Part shown: positions 8,888 to 17,312 of the stretch, piece by piece | Layout of the letters: every line of letters starts with the position of its first letter | Position numbering within the stretch: position 1 is the first letter of the stretch | IMG/VR virus record: IMGVR_UViG_3300031885_000149 | Coordinates: 1-20,374 of that record | Origin: a virus | Strand: one strand, 5' to 3' | Length of the DNA stretch: 20,374 nt | Translations under genes and position numbers: made by a program | The notes under the pieces: generated by a model | Databases searched by the model: none | Seen by the model: the letters and a program-made list of their open reading frames with translations, nothing else | Told to the model about the DNA's origin: nothing

Positions 8888-10423
8888 CTAAATCGCTGTC
8901 CCTGTTGCTCCGTTAATTATCGTGACAGTTCCGAGTTGTGGAAACTCCCAGTTGTTGATTGCGACATCGTCTGTGATGCCGTTCAGTTCCATCGTGTGTT
9001 CCACCTTTCTCACTCCGGCTGAATCCTTTATCACATCGAACAGATCCGACCATGGTATCTCGCCAGCCGGAAGACCCTCGTCATCTTTGTAGTAATATCC
9101 GAAATCGACATTAGGATTGGGTTCTCCGCTGGCTAGCATCGGCTCGAAGTAATCTTCGAGATTGGCCAGAATAGCAGCTTTGACTGCACTGGCCACCGCT
9201 CCTTCCCGAAGCCATATCGTTGTCTCGACATTTATGGTTTTGTAGATAGGTACCAATACGGCCAATTGGAACGTCAGAGTGTGCGGATACCCGTCTGGTG
9301 GCGGCAGGGTCAGCATGTCCACAACCTGTTGGAGCAACAACGAACTCGGCGCACCTCCGGTCGTCGGCACGATGAATAACTTGCCGTGATTCTCCTCAAT
9401 GGTTGAAGTCTCGTTGCTCGTCAGCATCAACGCTCGGCCAACCCCTACAACACGCTTAGCGTTGATTTCAAAATCCTCTCTCGTAACCGTCCTCGTCAAC
9501 GTCCTCGCAGTCTCGGGCGCATTGACTCTGGCCGCCTCCACTTCTTCTCTCGGTGTTCCTCCTGCAGCTCTATTCGCATTCGTCGCCACCACGTAGGCTT
9601 CCCGACCAAGAGAATCGACAAATTTGCCGACAACTTTTTTCAACGAATTAGGCTCGACGTTCCCGTAAATTCCTCCGCCTGTTTTATAGCTGATGGTGCG
9701 GGTTCCAGCCGGTATCACGCCATTATGCCCGTCACCATAGAAGATGGTTGCTCTGTCGTTCTGATCCATCTGTACTCGGTAATGGCAGTCTGACGGTCCC
9801 GAATTGTAGAAAGTATCGACCCTGGCGAATATCCCCTGGGTCGGCGTTGATACTCTCTCCGAATTCCACAGAAAAGGACCAAAGGGCAAGATGTCCTGCT
9901 GATCCGCTCGATTGTTCGACGCCACCAAATACGGTGTCTGTGTAGTCGAGTTTTCCCAACCAAACGTCTTGCTGATTTCTCCCGCTCCTAGATCAAACGA
10001 TACCGTGCCTTGCAATTCTCCCTTTATAGGATTGGTCACCTGTTCGGTTTGTACCGTCACTGGCGAAGCAGAAGGAGTCACTACGCCAGAGAGAGCCGTA
10101 GGGTTGGTAATAGTCAGCGTGACATCTGCTGTGGCTGCTGCCGCTGGGTCGAGAGTGTAGCCGATAAGTTTGCACAGCGCTATCATGTTGCGCCGAAGCT
10201 GGACGAATGCGATCCGGCCTTCTCTCGCATGTTGGTCTTGGTAAAACAGAAGCACATCCAAAATCCATGAATAGGATTCAACGAGAAGGTTTCCGAAGTT
10301 AGCCACGGCTTCATCGGTCCAGTCAGGGAATACCGACCTAATCAGATCGAAGGCGCGCTCGCGGATGGCGTAAAAATCCTTGTCGGTATAATCGTAGCTC
10401 TGAGGCAATATTGTTTCAGTCAT
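8888..10423 (-). CDS. Baseplate wedge protein J (P2 gpJ / T4 gp6-like)
   Basis: This 511-residue protein matches the baseplate J family, the main component of the wedge iris that opens on contraction. Typical features are the N-terminal DYTDKDFYAIRERAFDLIRSVFPDWTDE and the following SWILDVLLFYQDQHAREGRIAFVQLRRN. The central region has FYGDGHNGVIPAGTRTISYKTGGGIYGNVEPNSL, then APETARTLTRTVTREDFEINAKRVVGVGRALML. The C-terminal half (LAVLVPIYKTINVETTIWL, then DLFDVIKDSAGVRKVEHTMELNG) completes the family pattern. The ATG at 10423 lies in an ATGA overlap with gp25. The TAG stop at 8890-8888 directly abuts the next ATG. No gpI-type gene follows immediately, unlike in P2. Confidence 0.94.
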   Translation of the reverse strand: MTETILPQSYDYTDKDFYAIRERAFDLIRSVFPDWTDEAVANFGNLLVESYSWILDVLLFYQDQHAREGRIAFVQLRRNMIALCKLIGYTLDPAAAATADVTLTITNPTALSGVVTPSASPVTVQTEQVTNPIKGELQGTVSFDLGAGEISKTFGWENSTTQTPYLVASNNRADQQDILPFGPFLWNSERVSTPTQGIFARVDTFYNSGPSDCHYRVQMDQNDRATIFYGDGHNGVIPAGTRTISYKTGGGIYGNVEPNSLKKVVGKFVDSLGREAYVVATNANRAAGGTPREEVEAARVNAPETARTLTRTVTREDFEINAKRVVGVGRALMLTSNETSTIEENHGKLFIVPTTGGAPSSLLLQQVVDMLTLPPPDGYPHTLTFQLAVLVPIYKTINVETTIWLREGAVASAVKAAILANLEDYFEPMLASGEPNPNVDFGYYYKDDEGLPAGEIPWSDLFDVIKDSAGVRKVEHTMELNGITDDVAINNWEFPQLGTVTIINGATGTAI

Positions 10424-10833
10424 TTCACTGCTCCGCGTACCGAGATCGGCAACGTCTCCAACTCTCCCATCTGTGTCGTTTTAGGCGCGAAGGAAACTAT
10501 CACCTTCAGCGAATTCTCGTCCGTCTCGATGCGCACCGGACCCGTTCGCACACGACGTTCATATCTTCGCATTGGTGTGGCGGTATATTGTTCCGCCAAA
10601 GCTCTCACCATTTCGGAGTGTAGTTGGCGATGTTTTAAAGATCCAATTCTGCTGCCGCGTTCCGGGTCCCATGGCAGCTCTCCCGGATCGTTCGGCGATG
10701 CGCCGATGAGCCCAATCAATTCCTCGATGTCCGATTTCAGCAGTCGCATACCTTCGGCATTGGCAAAATCCCCCTTGCCGTCCCTCTGGAACGGACACAC
10801 TATCCCTTGACCGAATTGTGTTTGTTTCGCCAT
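10420..10833 (-). CDS. Baseplate wedge protein (T4 gp25 / P2 gpW family)
   Basis: This 137-residue protein belongs with the gp25/gpW wedge proteins, which bind the gp6/gpJ wedge and are homologous to the sheath-initiating TssE of type VI secretion. Length and order (directly before gpJ) fit. The conserved signature is visible near residues 51-63 as GELPWDPERGSRI, corresponding to the family's EPR/GS region. It is followed by a helix (LHSEMVRALAEQYTATPMRRYERRV) and the closing strand pattern LKVIVSFAPKTT. The N-terminal GQGIVCPFQRDGKGDFANAEG is the usual entry strand. AGGAAAG precedes the ATG at 10833. The stop overlaps the gpJ start by four bases (ATGA), indicating coupled synthesis of the two wedge partners. 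Confidence 0.92.
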   Translation of the reverse strand: MAKQTQFGQGIVCPFQRDGKGDFANAEGMRLLKSDIEELIGLIGASPNDPGELPWDPERGSRIGSLKHRQLHSEMVRALAEQYTATPMRRYERRVRTGPVRIETDENSLKVIVSFAPKTTQMGELETLPISVRGAVK

Positions 10834-10843
10834 CTTTCCTATC

Positions 10844-11620
10844 TTAGCACTGCTGCTTCCCTAATGCCAGTGTGAGAGCCAGGTCTGGATCGGGAATCGC
10901 ATCAGCTATCGCCTCCAAAATATCTGCCAATGAAGTCAACAAATCCACCACCACCGCTATGCCGTCAGCGATGTTGTCGCTCACCAGCGATCCAAAACAC
11001 GGTATCTCTTCTCCGCCAAACAACCCGATAAAAATATTGAGCAAAAGGATGATTCTGCCTATACCCTTAAGAGCTTCTGCCGTTGAAAGAATCGAGCCAT
11101 TCATCGTGTCCTGGGCGCAGACCAGAAATCCGTTCATCTTGACATCGTTGAGATTCGCTGCTCGGTCTATCATGTCGGCAATACGTTGGAGTTCGCTCTG
11201 GATGTAGAGAAAATCTGCTGCAATCGCTCGGAGTAAAAAGGCCAGATTGCGAAGCGCCGCGATAATCATCTTGGGTATGGACAACTGAGGTATCAGCTTG
11301 AGCATCTGATCGACCAACTCGGCCAGCGCCGGAATGCATTGTAACAATTCGCTAGGATCGAGTGTCACAATCGTCTGCGGTATCGCCTGGACACAGCGGT
11401 ACACAGCGAGCACGGTATCGAGTATGTTGAACAGCGGCACCAACGGAGCCATCGCCGGTCCTATTTGAGAAAAGAAATTCAGCGATATGTCTGCCCCGTG
11501 AGGTATCTGATCTATCGCATCCCAAACATAGGACAGGCACAACCCTCCTGGTAAACATATCTCGTCCAACGTCGGGATGTTGGGGAGGTTGAAGCACAGT
11601 TCTTCTGGAGGGAATGCCAT
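10844..11620 (-). CDS. Unrecognised hydrophobic cysteine-containing protein in the baseplate cluster
   Basis: I do not recognise this 258-residue protein. It starts with a proline- and cysteine-rich segment (FPPEELCFNLPNIPTLDEICLPGGLC; Cys9, 22 and 28). The rest is mostly hydrophobic helices such as FNILDTVLAVYRCVQ, MIIAALRNLAFLLRAIAADFL, GIGRIILLLNIFIGLFGG and GIAVVVDLLTSLADILEAIADAI. There are eight cysteines in all, the last being the C-terminal residue. No signal peptide is obvious. It is locked between spike and gp25 by a TAATG overlap upstream and a 10-nt gap downstream, so it should be made with the baseplate. Candidate roles, all inferred, are a membrane-active protein delivered at injection, a hub plug, or an assembly factor. 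Confidence 0.8.
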   Translation of the reverse strand: MAFPPEELCFNLPNIPTLDEICLPGGLCLSYVWDAIDQIPHGADISLNFFSQIGPAMAPLVPLFNILDTVLAVYRCVQAIPQTIVTLDPSELLQCIPALAELVDQMLKLIPQLSIPKMIIAALRNLAFLLRAIAADFLYIQSELQRIADMIDRAANLNDVKMNGFLVCAQDTMNGSILSTAEALKGIGRIILLLNIFIGLFGGEEIPCFGSLVSDNIADGIAVVVDLLTSLADILEAIADAIPDPDLALTLALGKQQC

Positions 11621-12225
11621 TATCGTATCGGCCTGGAAGCAGGCATCACCTTTCTGTGGCGTATCTGCACATCGCCGTCGCTATCAATATCCGTCAGCGC
11701 TCCCGATTCGATCTGTGCCGCCGAATCACCGTGCATTTGAGCTGAATTTTCACTCAGTCGGAACCACGCCGTATCAGTCTCGCTGCCGTCTTTCAATGTT
11801 GCGACCTGCTTCACCAACAGGCTCGGCTTCAATCCCGTCTCCTCGTTCTCGCGTAAATCGATCACGATTCGAAACGGCCCATATCCGCCTACGATCACAT
11901 CCGGCGATTCGTGTTCCGGAAACATCTCCCGCTCGCCATCTTTGGTCCCGTAATCGGCTGGCTCGTAAACCGGTCTTTCGAGATCGCCGTTGATGAACTG
12001 TACATAGACATCCGCTCCTTTGGGCGGAACGCGCACGAATCCCCACAGTGCCGATCCTCCTCCTTTGGGTTTGGCCCAGGCGGATTTCTCGTCGATCAAT
12101 CCAGGGATCTGAACTCGAACCCGGCCATCTCCATCTGGGTCTTCCCGGTCTATTACCGTACCCATATAGAGTCCGTAATGCGGATCGCCCTGAAAATCGT
12201 CGCCTTCGAAACCAGAGTTCTTCAT
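11620..12225 (-). CDS. Baseplate spike base protein (gp5/gpV-like OB-fold)
   Basis: This protein of about 201 residues should sit below the hub and start the cell-puncturing spike. Residues about 17-100 match the gp5/gpV OB-fold domain: GLYMGTVIDREDPDGDGRVRV, QIPGLIDEKSAWAKP, WGFVRVPPKGADVYVQFING, DLERPVYEP. There is no T4-type lysozyme insertion and the C-terminal part is short, with neither a long beta-helix nor an obvious HxH iron-binding tip, so a separate tip protein may exist elsewhere. The ATG at 12225 overlaps the hub stop in a TGATG motif; a GTG three bases upstream (12228) is possible. The stop overlaps the next start (TAATG at 11622-11618). Confidence 0.9.
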   Translation of the reverse strand: MKNSGFEGDDFQGDPHYGLYMGTVIDREDPDGDGRVRVQIPGLIDEKSAWAKPKGGGSALWGFVRVPPKGADVYVQFINGDLERPVYEPADYGTKDGEREMFPEHESPDVIVGGYGPFRIVIDLRENEETGLKPSLLVKQVATLKDGSETDTAWFRLSENSAQMHGDSAAQIESGALTDIDSDGDVQIRHRKVMPASRPIR

Positions 12226-13619
12226 CACATTGCCGAATCCGGTGACGACGATTGGCCGCCACCTTGGTACAGGTTTTCTAAAGTCTTGTCGTTCAAGGCC
12301 AATATCTCTTCCGGCGACAGCATCGCCAGAGGTCCGGAATATGCTCCTGTAGTGTCTACAAAGGTGTATGCTGGCACGACATTACCGGCAGGATCGGTTG
12401 TCAATGTAACGGTTTTGGCAAGCGTCTGTTTTTCCTTGACCATGGTGTCGTCTTCGCTTGGAACAACAGCAGGATTCTTGGCTTCTTTGTTCCCTTTGCG
12501 AACCACTTTGGAAGTCTTGACCCGGTTGATGGCGTCCTTGCGACACTTCAAACCGATGGTCCACTTGCCTCCTGCAATGGTGTGCTCCGCCTCGTTGATG
12601 TAGTAGAGGCCATCTAGTGTTTCGGAAATACCGGCAAAACCCACGAGGAGCTTCGCGCCGACCCTGGAATCGCCTATGATCGGCACTGCCATTTTGTACC
12701 GTCCATTTGCGGTTTCATAGTACCTGGCATTGGCCTCGGTTTGGGCCTCCTCTCGGGTCATAACGCCTCCGTATCTAACGTCTTCCCGCGTCATCCTCCC
12801 GGCGCGTCTACCCTGCCCAGAGTCATCGGGATTCCCCATCTCTGTCTCTTCGCCCAGGCTATCGATCTCGGTGTCGTCTGGACCTCCTAGCGCTTCTCCC
12901 CACTCTTTCGTTTTTGGGTCTCGATACGTGACCTTTACCCTGGAAATGCCCCTGGTCATGTTGATGTCGAAACTTGGAGGAGCCAGAATGTCTCCTCGCC
13001 CTTCGTCTTGCCTATAAATGAACCAGCGTACCGGCTCCGTTTTCAGATTACGAGCGTGCCAATGAATGCCAGTAGCGTCTTCGTAAAACACAAATCCGTT
13101 CTTCCGGGCCAACCTGTTGAGCATTCGCGCATCGGTCACATGAGATTGGGTCACGTCCGTTCTGACCGAGGTTTCTTCAATCCACTGATAAGTTCCGGTA
13201 TAACCGTATTCCTCGACCACCATGCGTACAAATTCAGAGTGTGTGACGTTCTCCGCGAACCTGGATACTTTGGCGCGGTCCATCAGCGAGAGTCGGCAGT
13301 GGGCCGATACCGTTACCTTGTCTCCTCCGCGCACCGACTGGACGATAAATCTGCGAGGCGTCACCATGTCTCCTGGCCATCCCCAGGTGACTAACAGTTT
13401 CTGCCCCTTGGCGAACACGGGCGAATCGATCATCTGAAAATCGTCGTTGCGGAACAGGAGTTCAAGCCGGTCCTTGCCACGGTCCCTGTCTATCACCTTC
13501 ATGGAGAGCATACGAGTCTGAAGATATTCGACCATCTGCAAATAATCGCCGTAGTAGGTGTCATCGCCTTCATCGAAGTCGATAAGCTGAATGATGACCT
13601 GTGCACTCCCATACGGCAT
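12225..13619 (-). CDS. Baseplate hub protein (P2 gpD / T4 gp27-like late control protein)
   Basis: This 464-residue protein is the likely central hub, a trimer joining tube and spike. The order fits gpD-family hubs. A first tube-like domain occupies about residues 30-120 (LELLFRNDDFQMIDSPVFAKGQKLLVTWGW, PRRFIVQSVRGGDKVTVSAHCRLSLMDR). A middle domain contains the frequent hub motif DARMLNRLARKNGFVFYED. A second tube-like domain ends with DGLYYINEAEHTIAGGKWTIGLKCRKD near residue 355. The last hundred residues are lysine-rich then low in hydrophobics, probably flexible. The start is ATG at 13619, with GGAG formed partly by the preceding TAG stop. The 3' end overlaps the spike gene (TGATG at 12227-12223), which suggests translational coupling of the two partners. 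Confidence 0.9.
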   Translation of the reverse strand: MPYGSAQVIIQLIDFDEGDDTYYGDYLQMVEYLQTRMLSMKVIDRDRGKDRLELLFRNDDFQMIDSPVFAKGQKLLVTWGWPGDMVTPRRFIVQSVRGGDKVTVSAHCRLSLMDRAKVSRFAENVTHSEFVRMVVEEYGYTGTYQWIEETSVRTDVTQSHVTDARMLNRLARKNGFVFYEDATGIHWHARNLKTEPVRWFIYRQDEGRGDILAPPSFDINMTRGISRVKVTYRDPKTKEWGEALGGPDDTEIDSLGEETEMGNPDDSGQGRRAGRMTREDVRYGGVMTREEAQTEANARYYETANGRYKMAVPIIGDSRVGAKLLVGFAGISETLDGLYYINEAEHTIAGGKWTIGLKCRKDAINRVKTSKVVRKGNKEAKNPAVVPSEDDTMVKEKQTLAKTVTLTTDPAGNVVPAYTFVDTTGAYSGPLAMLSPEEILALNDKTLENLYQGGGQSSSPDSAM

Positions 13620-13627
13620 GCCGACTC

Positions 13628-13969
13628 CTAGTGATGATACCGTCTATTCTCTCTGTTAAAAACGTAGTTCCTTATAATCCGTTCGCTCGGTATCGCTATC
13701 GAAGTCCCTGGTTCGATCCGGATGGTAGGGTCGACAACCGGCTCCGGCTGATATTCACAAAGCAACCACCAAAGCAAAGATCGATTGGAGAATGACGGAA
13801 AAAACTTCCACGCCAAACCCCACCAAGTTTCGCCTTCTTTGGCCACATAAAACCTGTTGTCGGATTCATCTCTGAACCTGAATGGTTCTCGCTCGTCGAG
13901 ATACTTGGTTCCGTCTCCCGTGTCGAGGACGGTGCAATATCGATACCGGCTGTATTCATACATAGACAT
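13628..13969 (-). CDS. LysM-domain baseplate protein (gp53-like)
   Basis: This 113-residue protein has an opening typical of small phage LysM proteins (MYEYSRYRYCTVL). A LysM-like domain follows from about residue 41 (YVAKEGETWWGLAWKFF, then LWWLLCEYQP and IRIEPGTSIAIPS). In T4 gp53 and Afp7-type proteins such domains bridge tube or hub to the wedges; here it is probably structural rather than wall-binding. I chose the ATG at 13969 because it forms a TAATG overlap with the preceding stop and has GGGG upstream. A GTG at 13981 (four residues longer) and an ATG at 13963 are alternatives. In Afp7-like systems the tube-like and LysM parts are in one chain; here they are two coupled genes. Confidence 0.85.
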   Translation of the reverse strand: MSMYEYSRYRYCTVLDTGDGTKYLDEREPFRFRDESDNRFYVAKEGETWWGLAWKFFPSFSNRSLLWWLLCEYQPEPVVDPTIRIEPGTSIAIPSERIIRNYVFNRENRRYHH

Positions 13970-14604
13970 TAAAGTCCCCACGTTCTAAACATCCCGTTCA
14001 TCAGCACATCCTCCATGGTGATGCGGCCCATAGGCGCTTCCCGGAACGTCACCGGAAGTCTCAATGCTACTATATTGCCATCGATGTCTGATTGCTCATG
14101 GATCTCTCCGAGACTTTTGAGCTTGGCTCGAACTGTAACGATGCCAGGCAGGCAAAGAATACACGGCGGTTGTTGTGCTGTTATCACCCCAGACTGCGAG
14201 TAGCCGGGATAGAGAAGCGATTGGAGAAACCTGCGTTGTTTCTCGATCTCCTCCGACATCATATTCAGTTGAGATTTTTGCCCCTCTGACTCTTTGGGCT
14301 TGCTCATCTCTTTTATCATCATCAGCGCGTTGTAATATAGCTCAAATGAAATTGTCGCGTTGGTTGTGTTCTTGTAGCTCTCATAAGCGTGCGACATGCC
14401 CATGACGTCCATAGTTTCGTCATTGACCGAGGTGTCCACGTTTATTTGAGGAGGTCGAAACGGAAAGGTAATCATGTCGGGATAATCAGGATTACCGTTC
14501 TCTTCGAGGAACAGGTTTTTCACATATCCTCGCACCACCTTACTGGGACGCTGTGATGCGCTCGCTCCCAGATTCGTTTCGGGTGTTATAGCCGGATCTC
14601 CCAT
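13969..14604 (-). CDS. Tube-like baseplate adaptor (CIS tube / Afp7-like N-terminal domain)
   Basis: This 211-residue protein probably forms a tube-fold ring between hub and tail tube. The segment after about residue 43, MITFPFRPPQINVDTSV, then MGMSHAYESY and ATISFELYYNALMM, has the pattern of the contractile-injection-system tube protein family (FQ/FxPP-type entry strand, G-x-x-x-Y, isFeL). Position supports it: it directly follows the tape measure and precedes a LysM protein, as in other contractile tails. A central helical segment (KSQLNMMSEEIEKQRRFLQSLL) separates it from a C-terminal beta-rich half. It starts at ATG 14604, eight nt after the tape measure stop, and its TAA overlaps the next ATG by one base (TAATG). 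The family call rests on pattern recognition, not a search. Confidence 0.75.
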   Translation of the reverse strand: MGDPAITPETNLGASASQRPSKVVRGYVKNLFLEENGNPDYPDMITFPFRPPQINVDTSVNDETMDVMGMSHAYESYKNTTNATISFELYYNALMMIKEMSKPKESEGQKSQLNMMSEEIEKQRRFLQSLLYPGYSQSGVITAQQPPCILCLPGIVTVRAKLKSLGEIHEQSDIDGNIVALRLPVTFREAPMGRITMEDVLMNGMFRTWGL

Positions 14605-14612
14605 TTAATCTC

Positions 14613-17312
14613 CTAGAACGCTGGCACGGCTGCGGTGTCGTCCAGCGAATCTTCTCCCGTCATGCTCGGTTGCCGACCCACGACTTGCGCCAGCTTGTCT
14701 CCGTCCACGTTTATTGTCACGGGTTGACCACTCATCTTTTCCAACTGCTTCGTTATGGACTGAAGCTCGGACAGGAACTGCTGTTGCATACCTTGTGAGG
14801 CCTCGGAGAACGGCAGATTCCCTTCGGCAGCAGTTCCCTTGTTTCTGGCTCTGAAATCTTCAGCAGATGTGTTTATCCAATCCTCAATGGATCGTTTCCG
14901 CGCCTCCAGATCTCCAATCTGCACGGATTCTCGAGGACGGTTCATACCCTTGCGTCGCTCTCGTGTTGCCGCGTCAGCAAGATCAGATTCCCGTTGCGCA
15001 TCCCGTTCCGCTTTGTTCGCATATACGTCTGCCAGATCGGTCGCGGCTCCCGCTGTGAAAGAGAAAGCGTTTTCGGGACTCAGCGAGTCCTTAAAGTAGT
15101 CCAATGTGTCCTGAAATTCTTTCTTTGTCCCCGTCAATCCAGACCACACTATATCTATTGGTGCCGATAAGACGTTGCGTATCAAATCCACTCCTTCGAA
15201 TATCGCCGCGAGTAGCATCTTCACCGTGTAGTAGACGCTGTCCAAAACGGTTTTCGTATCGGCGAGGAAGTAGTAGAGTTGCCTGAAAGCGTCAACAAAA
15301 GTGGCCACGCCTCCTCTGAGATCCTCTGCTGTTAGGTTGCCAATAAATGTGGCGAAATCAGATCCAAATTGAATCAGATTTTCCATCACCGATGCCGCTG
15401 TCTCGCCAAGTCGCGCCAGTTCCGATCCTGCCGCTGCGCCTTTCTCTTTCCATTGGTTCAACAGGTCGGAAGAATTCTGTGCATCGCCTCCGGTGAAAAC
15501 AGAAATGATGCTTTCCAGTTTATCTTTGAATCGACCGAATGCCGACGACTCCGACAAGGCGGCAATGCCCGACTCAAATCCCGATTTCAAACCGGTCCAA
15601 AACGATTTGAGTCGTTCGATCCACCGTTCAAAACTCTTCAGAAACTTCACGATGCCTTGGTTCTCGGCCTTGTCCAGATTCTTTTGAAGGTCTTCCGAGA
15701 ACGCCTCTCCGGTCAGTATCGACATGGCTCCCGAAGCCGCCAACCGGACCTTCTCCATGATGACCGAAATGTCCATGCCCTTGTCGCCAAACACCTTCAT
15801 GGATTTGAACAGAGCCGTAAAACCGATTCCCATCCCTGACAGAAGCATGACAATAGGAGTGCCGATGAGCAGAAGTTTCCCTATCGACACAACGAGGCCG
15901 ATTATCGATCCGCCGAGCATCCCTATCGCTCCGCTGACGAGCATGAGTCCGCCTCCTGCCACAAGTAATCCTCCTATGGCGACAACGAATTTGAACACGG
16001 TCTGCTTCGCTTCCGGTGACATCGATTGCACGAACGCGGTTATGGATGTCAGCAATTCGTATAGGACTTTAACTGCCGGTTTCAGGCTCTTTGTGAAATC
16101 TTCTCCCAACAGTGTTAGCAGGGTTTGCCAAGCCGCTCCGATGAGTTGTTTCTGTCCGCCATAGGTGTCTGCCAAGGCATCACGGAATTGCTGCGCCACA
16201 TGCGTAGAAGTGCTGAGCACTTCACCCAGGTTCTGCACACCAAGAGCCGCTTTGAGCGACGCGGTTTGCTGCTTGTCCAAAACATCGCCGTTTTGAGACA
16301 TGCTATATCTCATAGCGTTGACGGCATCTATCCCCTTCAGCGTGATCTCCCTGTTCTTCGACATTACTTTGAAGGACGCTTCGGATACCGCATTATAAGC
16401 ACCGACCCCTCGGAATCCAAAAACTACAGTTCTGATTCGCATCCGTTCCTGGTCGCTCAAATCCTTTGTCTTAACGGCCAGCTCGGCCATGATACTCAGA
16501 GCGCTGCGCATCTTTTTGGTATGCGGATCAAATACGGAGATCCCCAACTTTTGCATCTCGGCTTGACCCTGCTGATCCGTGGCCAGATTGCGGTACGCTT
16601 CCGCGAGCGCCATCGTGGCTTTCTCCGCCCCGATGTTTCTGTTTCGCATCAATCCCATATTGACGAGAATATCCGAGAAGGTTTGGTTGTAGTCTTTGGC
16701 AGTCACGGAAAGTTTGCTTATCGATCCTTCGAAATCTCGCGCCTGATATTCGGACATCTGCGTGATACGCAGCAGTTGATCCGTTACTGTTCCCGCCTGG
16801 CTCATCTCCTGGTTCATGCCATCTATTGCATCGGCAAGAACGTCTGCCGATTGAGCCAATCCGAGTTGACCCATGGAACCTGTCGTGAGATCGAGCGCGG
16901 CTCTTAACGCAATTTGCGAATCAGTTGCCCTGACTCCATTCTCCACAAGGACTCGCAGCCCTTCTATCGCTTGGTCAGGAGAAAACTCTGTGCCTATCGT
17001 GGCGGCAATGGTGGCGTCGTGGTACTTCTTCAGATCCACAGCGGTAGCTCTGCTGATTAGTCCCACGCCGATTAAACCTTTTTTGAAACTACCCGCTGCT
17101 TCGGAGGCTTGTTCTGCCAAATGGATTATTCCCAGACCTGCATGGAGCGCACCGAAACCAATCGCTGTGGCGCTGAGAGAGGCGTTGAGTCCTCCGGCCA
17201 TATTACCGGCTTTGTCTTTCAACCAGGCAAAACCGGCACCGACTTTTTTAATGACTGGTGTTGCAGCATCAGATGCCCTCAGAACAAATCCGGCTCCCAT
17301 CTCGTTCAGCAT
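14613..17312 (-). CDS. Tail tape measure protein
   Basis: This 899-residue protein is the tape measure, which fixes tail length, fills the tube lumen and usually enters the host envelope on injection. The N-terminal 350 residues have the alanine- and glycine-rich helical pattern of phage minor tail tape measures (for example FSPDQAIEGLRVLVENGVRATD, LAQSADVLADAIDGM and GAYNAVSEASFKVMSKN). Residues about 440-500 are a long hydrophobic stretch (VVAIGGLLVAGGGLMLVSGAIGMLGG and onward) that could form several membrane helices. The C-terminal third is charged and helical. Using the rough rule of 0.15 nm per residue, the tail would be about 135 nm. The start is ATG at 17312, with AAAGGCAGG upstream and a TGATG overlap with the chaperone frame. 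Several long plus-strand frames inside it are antisense shadows. Confidence 0.93.
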   Translation of the reverse strand: MLNEMGAGFVLRASDAATPVIKKVGAGFAWLKDKAGNMAGGLNASLSATAIGFGALHAGLGIIHLAEQASEAAGSFKKGLIGVGLISRATAVDLKKYHDATIAATIGTEFSPDQAIEGLRVLVENGVRATDSQIALRAALDLTTGSMGQLGLAQSADVLADAIDGMNQEMSQAGTVTDQLLRITQMSEYQARDFEGSISKLSVTAKDYNQTFSDILVNMGLMRNRNIGAEKATMALAEAYRNLATDQQGQAEMQKLGISVFDPHTKKMRSALSIMAELAVKTKDLSDQERMRIRTVVFGFRGVGAYNAVSEASFKVMSKNREITLKGIDAVNAMRYSMSQNGDVLDKQQTASLKAALGVQNLGEVLSTSTHVAQQFRDALADTYGGQKQLIGAAWQTLLTLLGEDFTKSLKPAVKVLYELLTSITAFVQSMSPEAKQTVFKFVVAIGGLLVAGGGLMLVSGAIGMLGGSIIGLVVSIGKLLLIGTPIVMLLSGMGIGFTALFKSMKVFGDKGMDISVIMEKVRLAASGAMSILTGEAFSEDLQKNLDKAENQGIVKFLKSFERWIERLKSFWTGLKSGFESGIAALSESSAFGRFKDKLESIISVFTGGDAQNSSDLLNQWKEKGAAAGSELARLGETAASVMENLIQFGSDFATFIGNLTAEDLRGGVATFVDAFRQLYYFLADTKTVLDSVYYTVKMLLAAIFEGVDLIRNVLSAPIDIVWSGLTGTKKEFQDTLDYFKDSLSPENAFSFTAGAATDLADVYANKAERDAQRESDLADAATRERRKGMNRPRESVQIGDLEARKRSIEDWINTSAEDFRARNKGTAAEGNLPFSEASQGMQQQFLSELQSITKQLEKMSGQPVTINVDGDKLAQVVGRQPSMTGEDSLDDTAAVPAF

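Noticed and set aside
16125-16907. Long plus-strand open frame (260 codons) opposite the tape measure gene
   Set aside because: It lies wholly antisense to a well-supported gene, has a composition unlike any structured protein, and is best explained as a shadow of the minus-strand reading frame.
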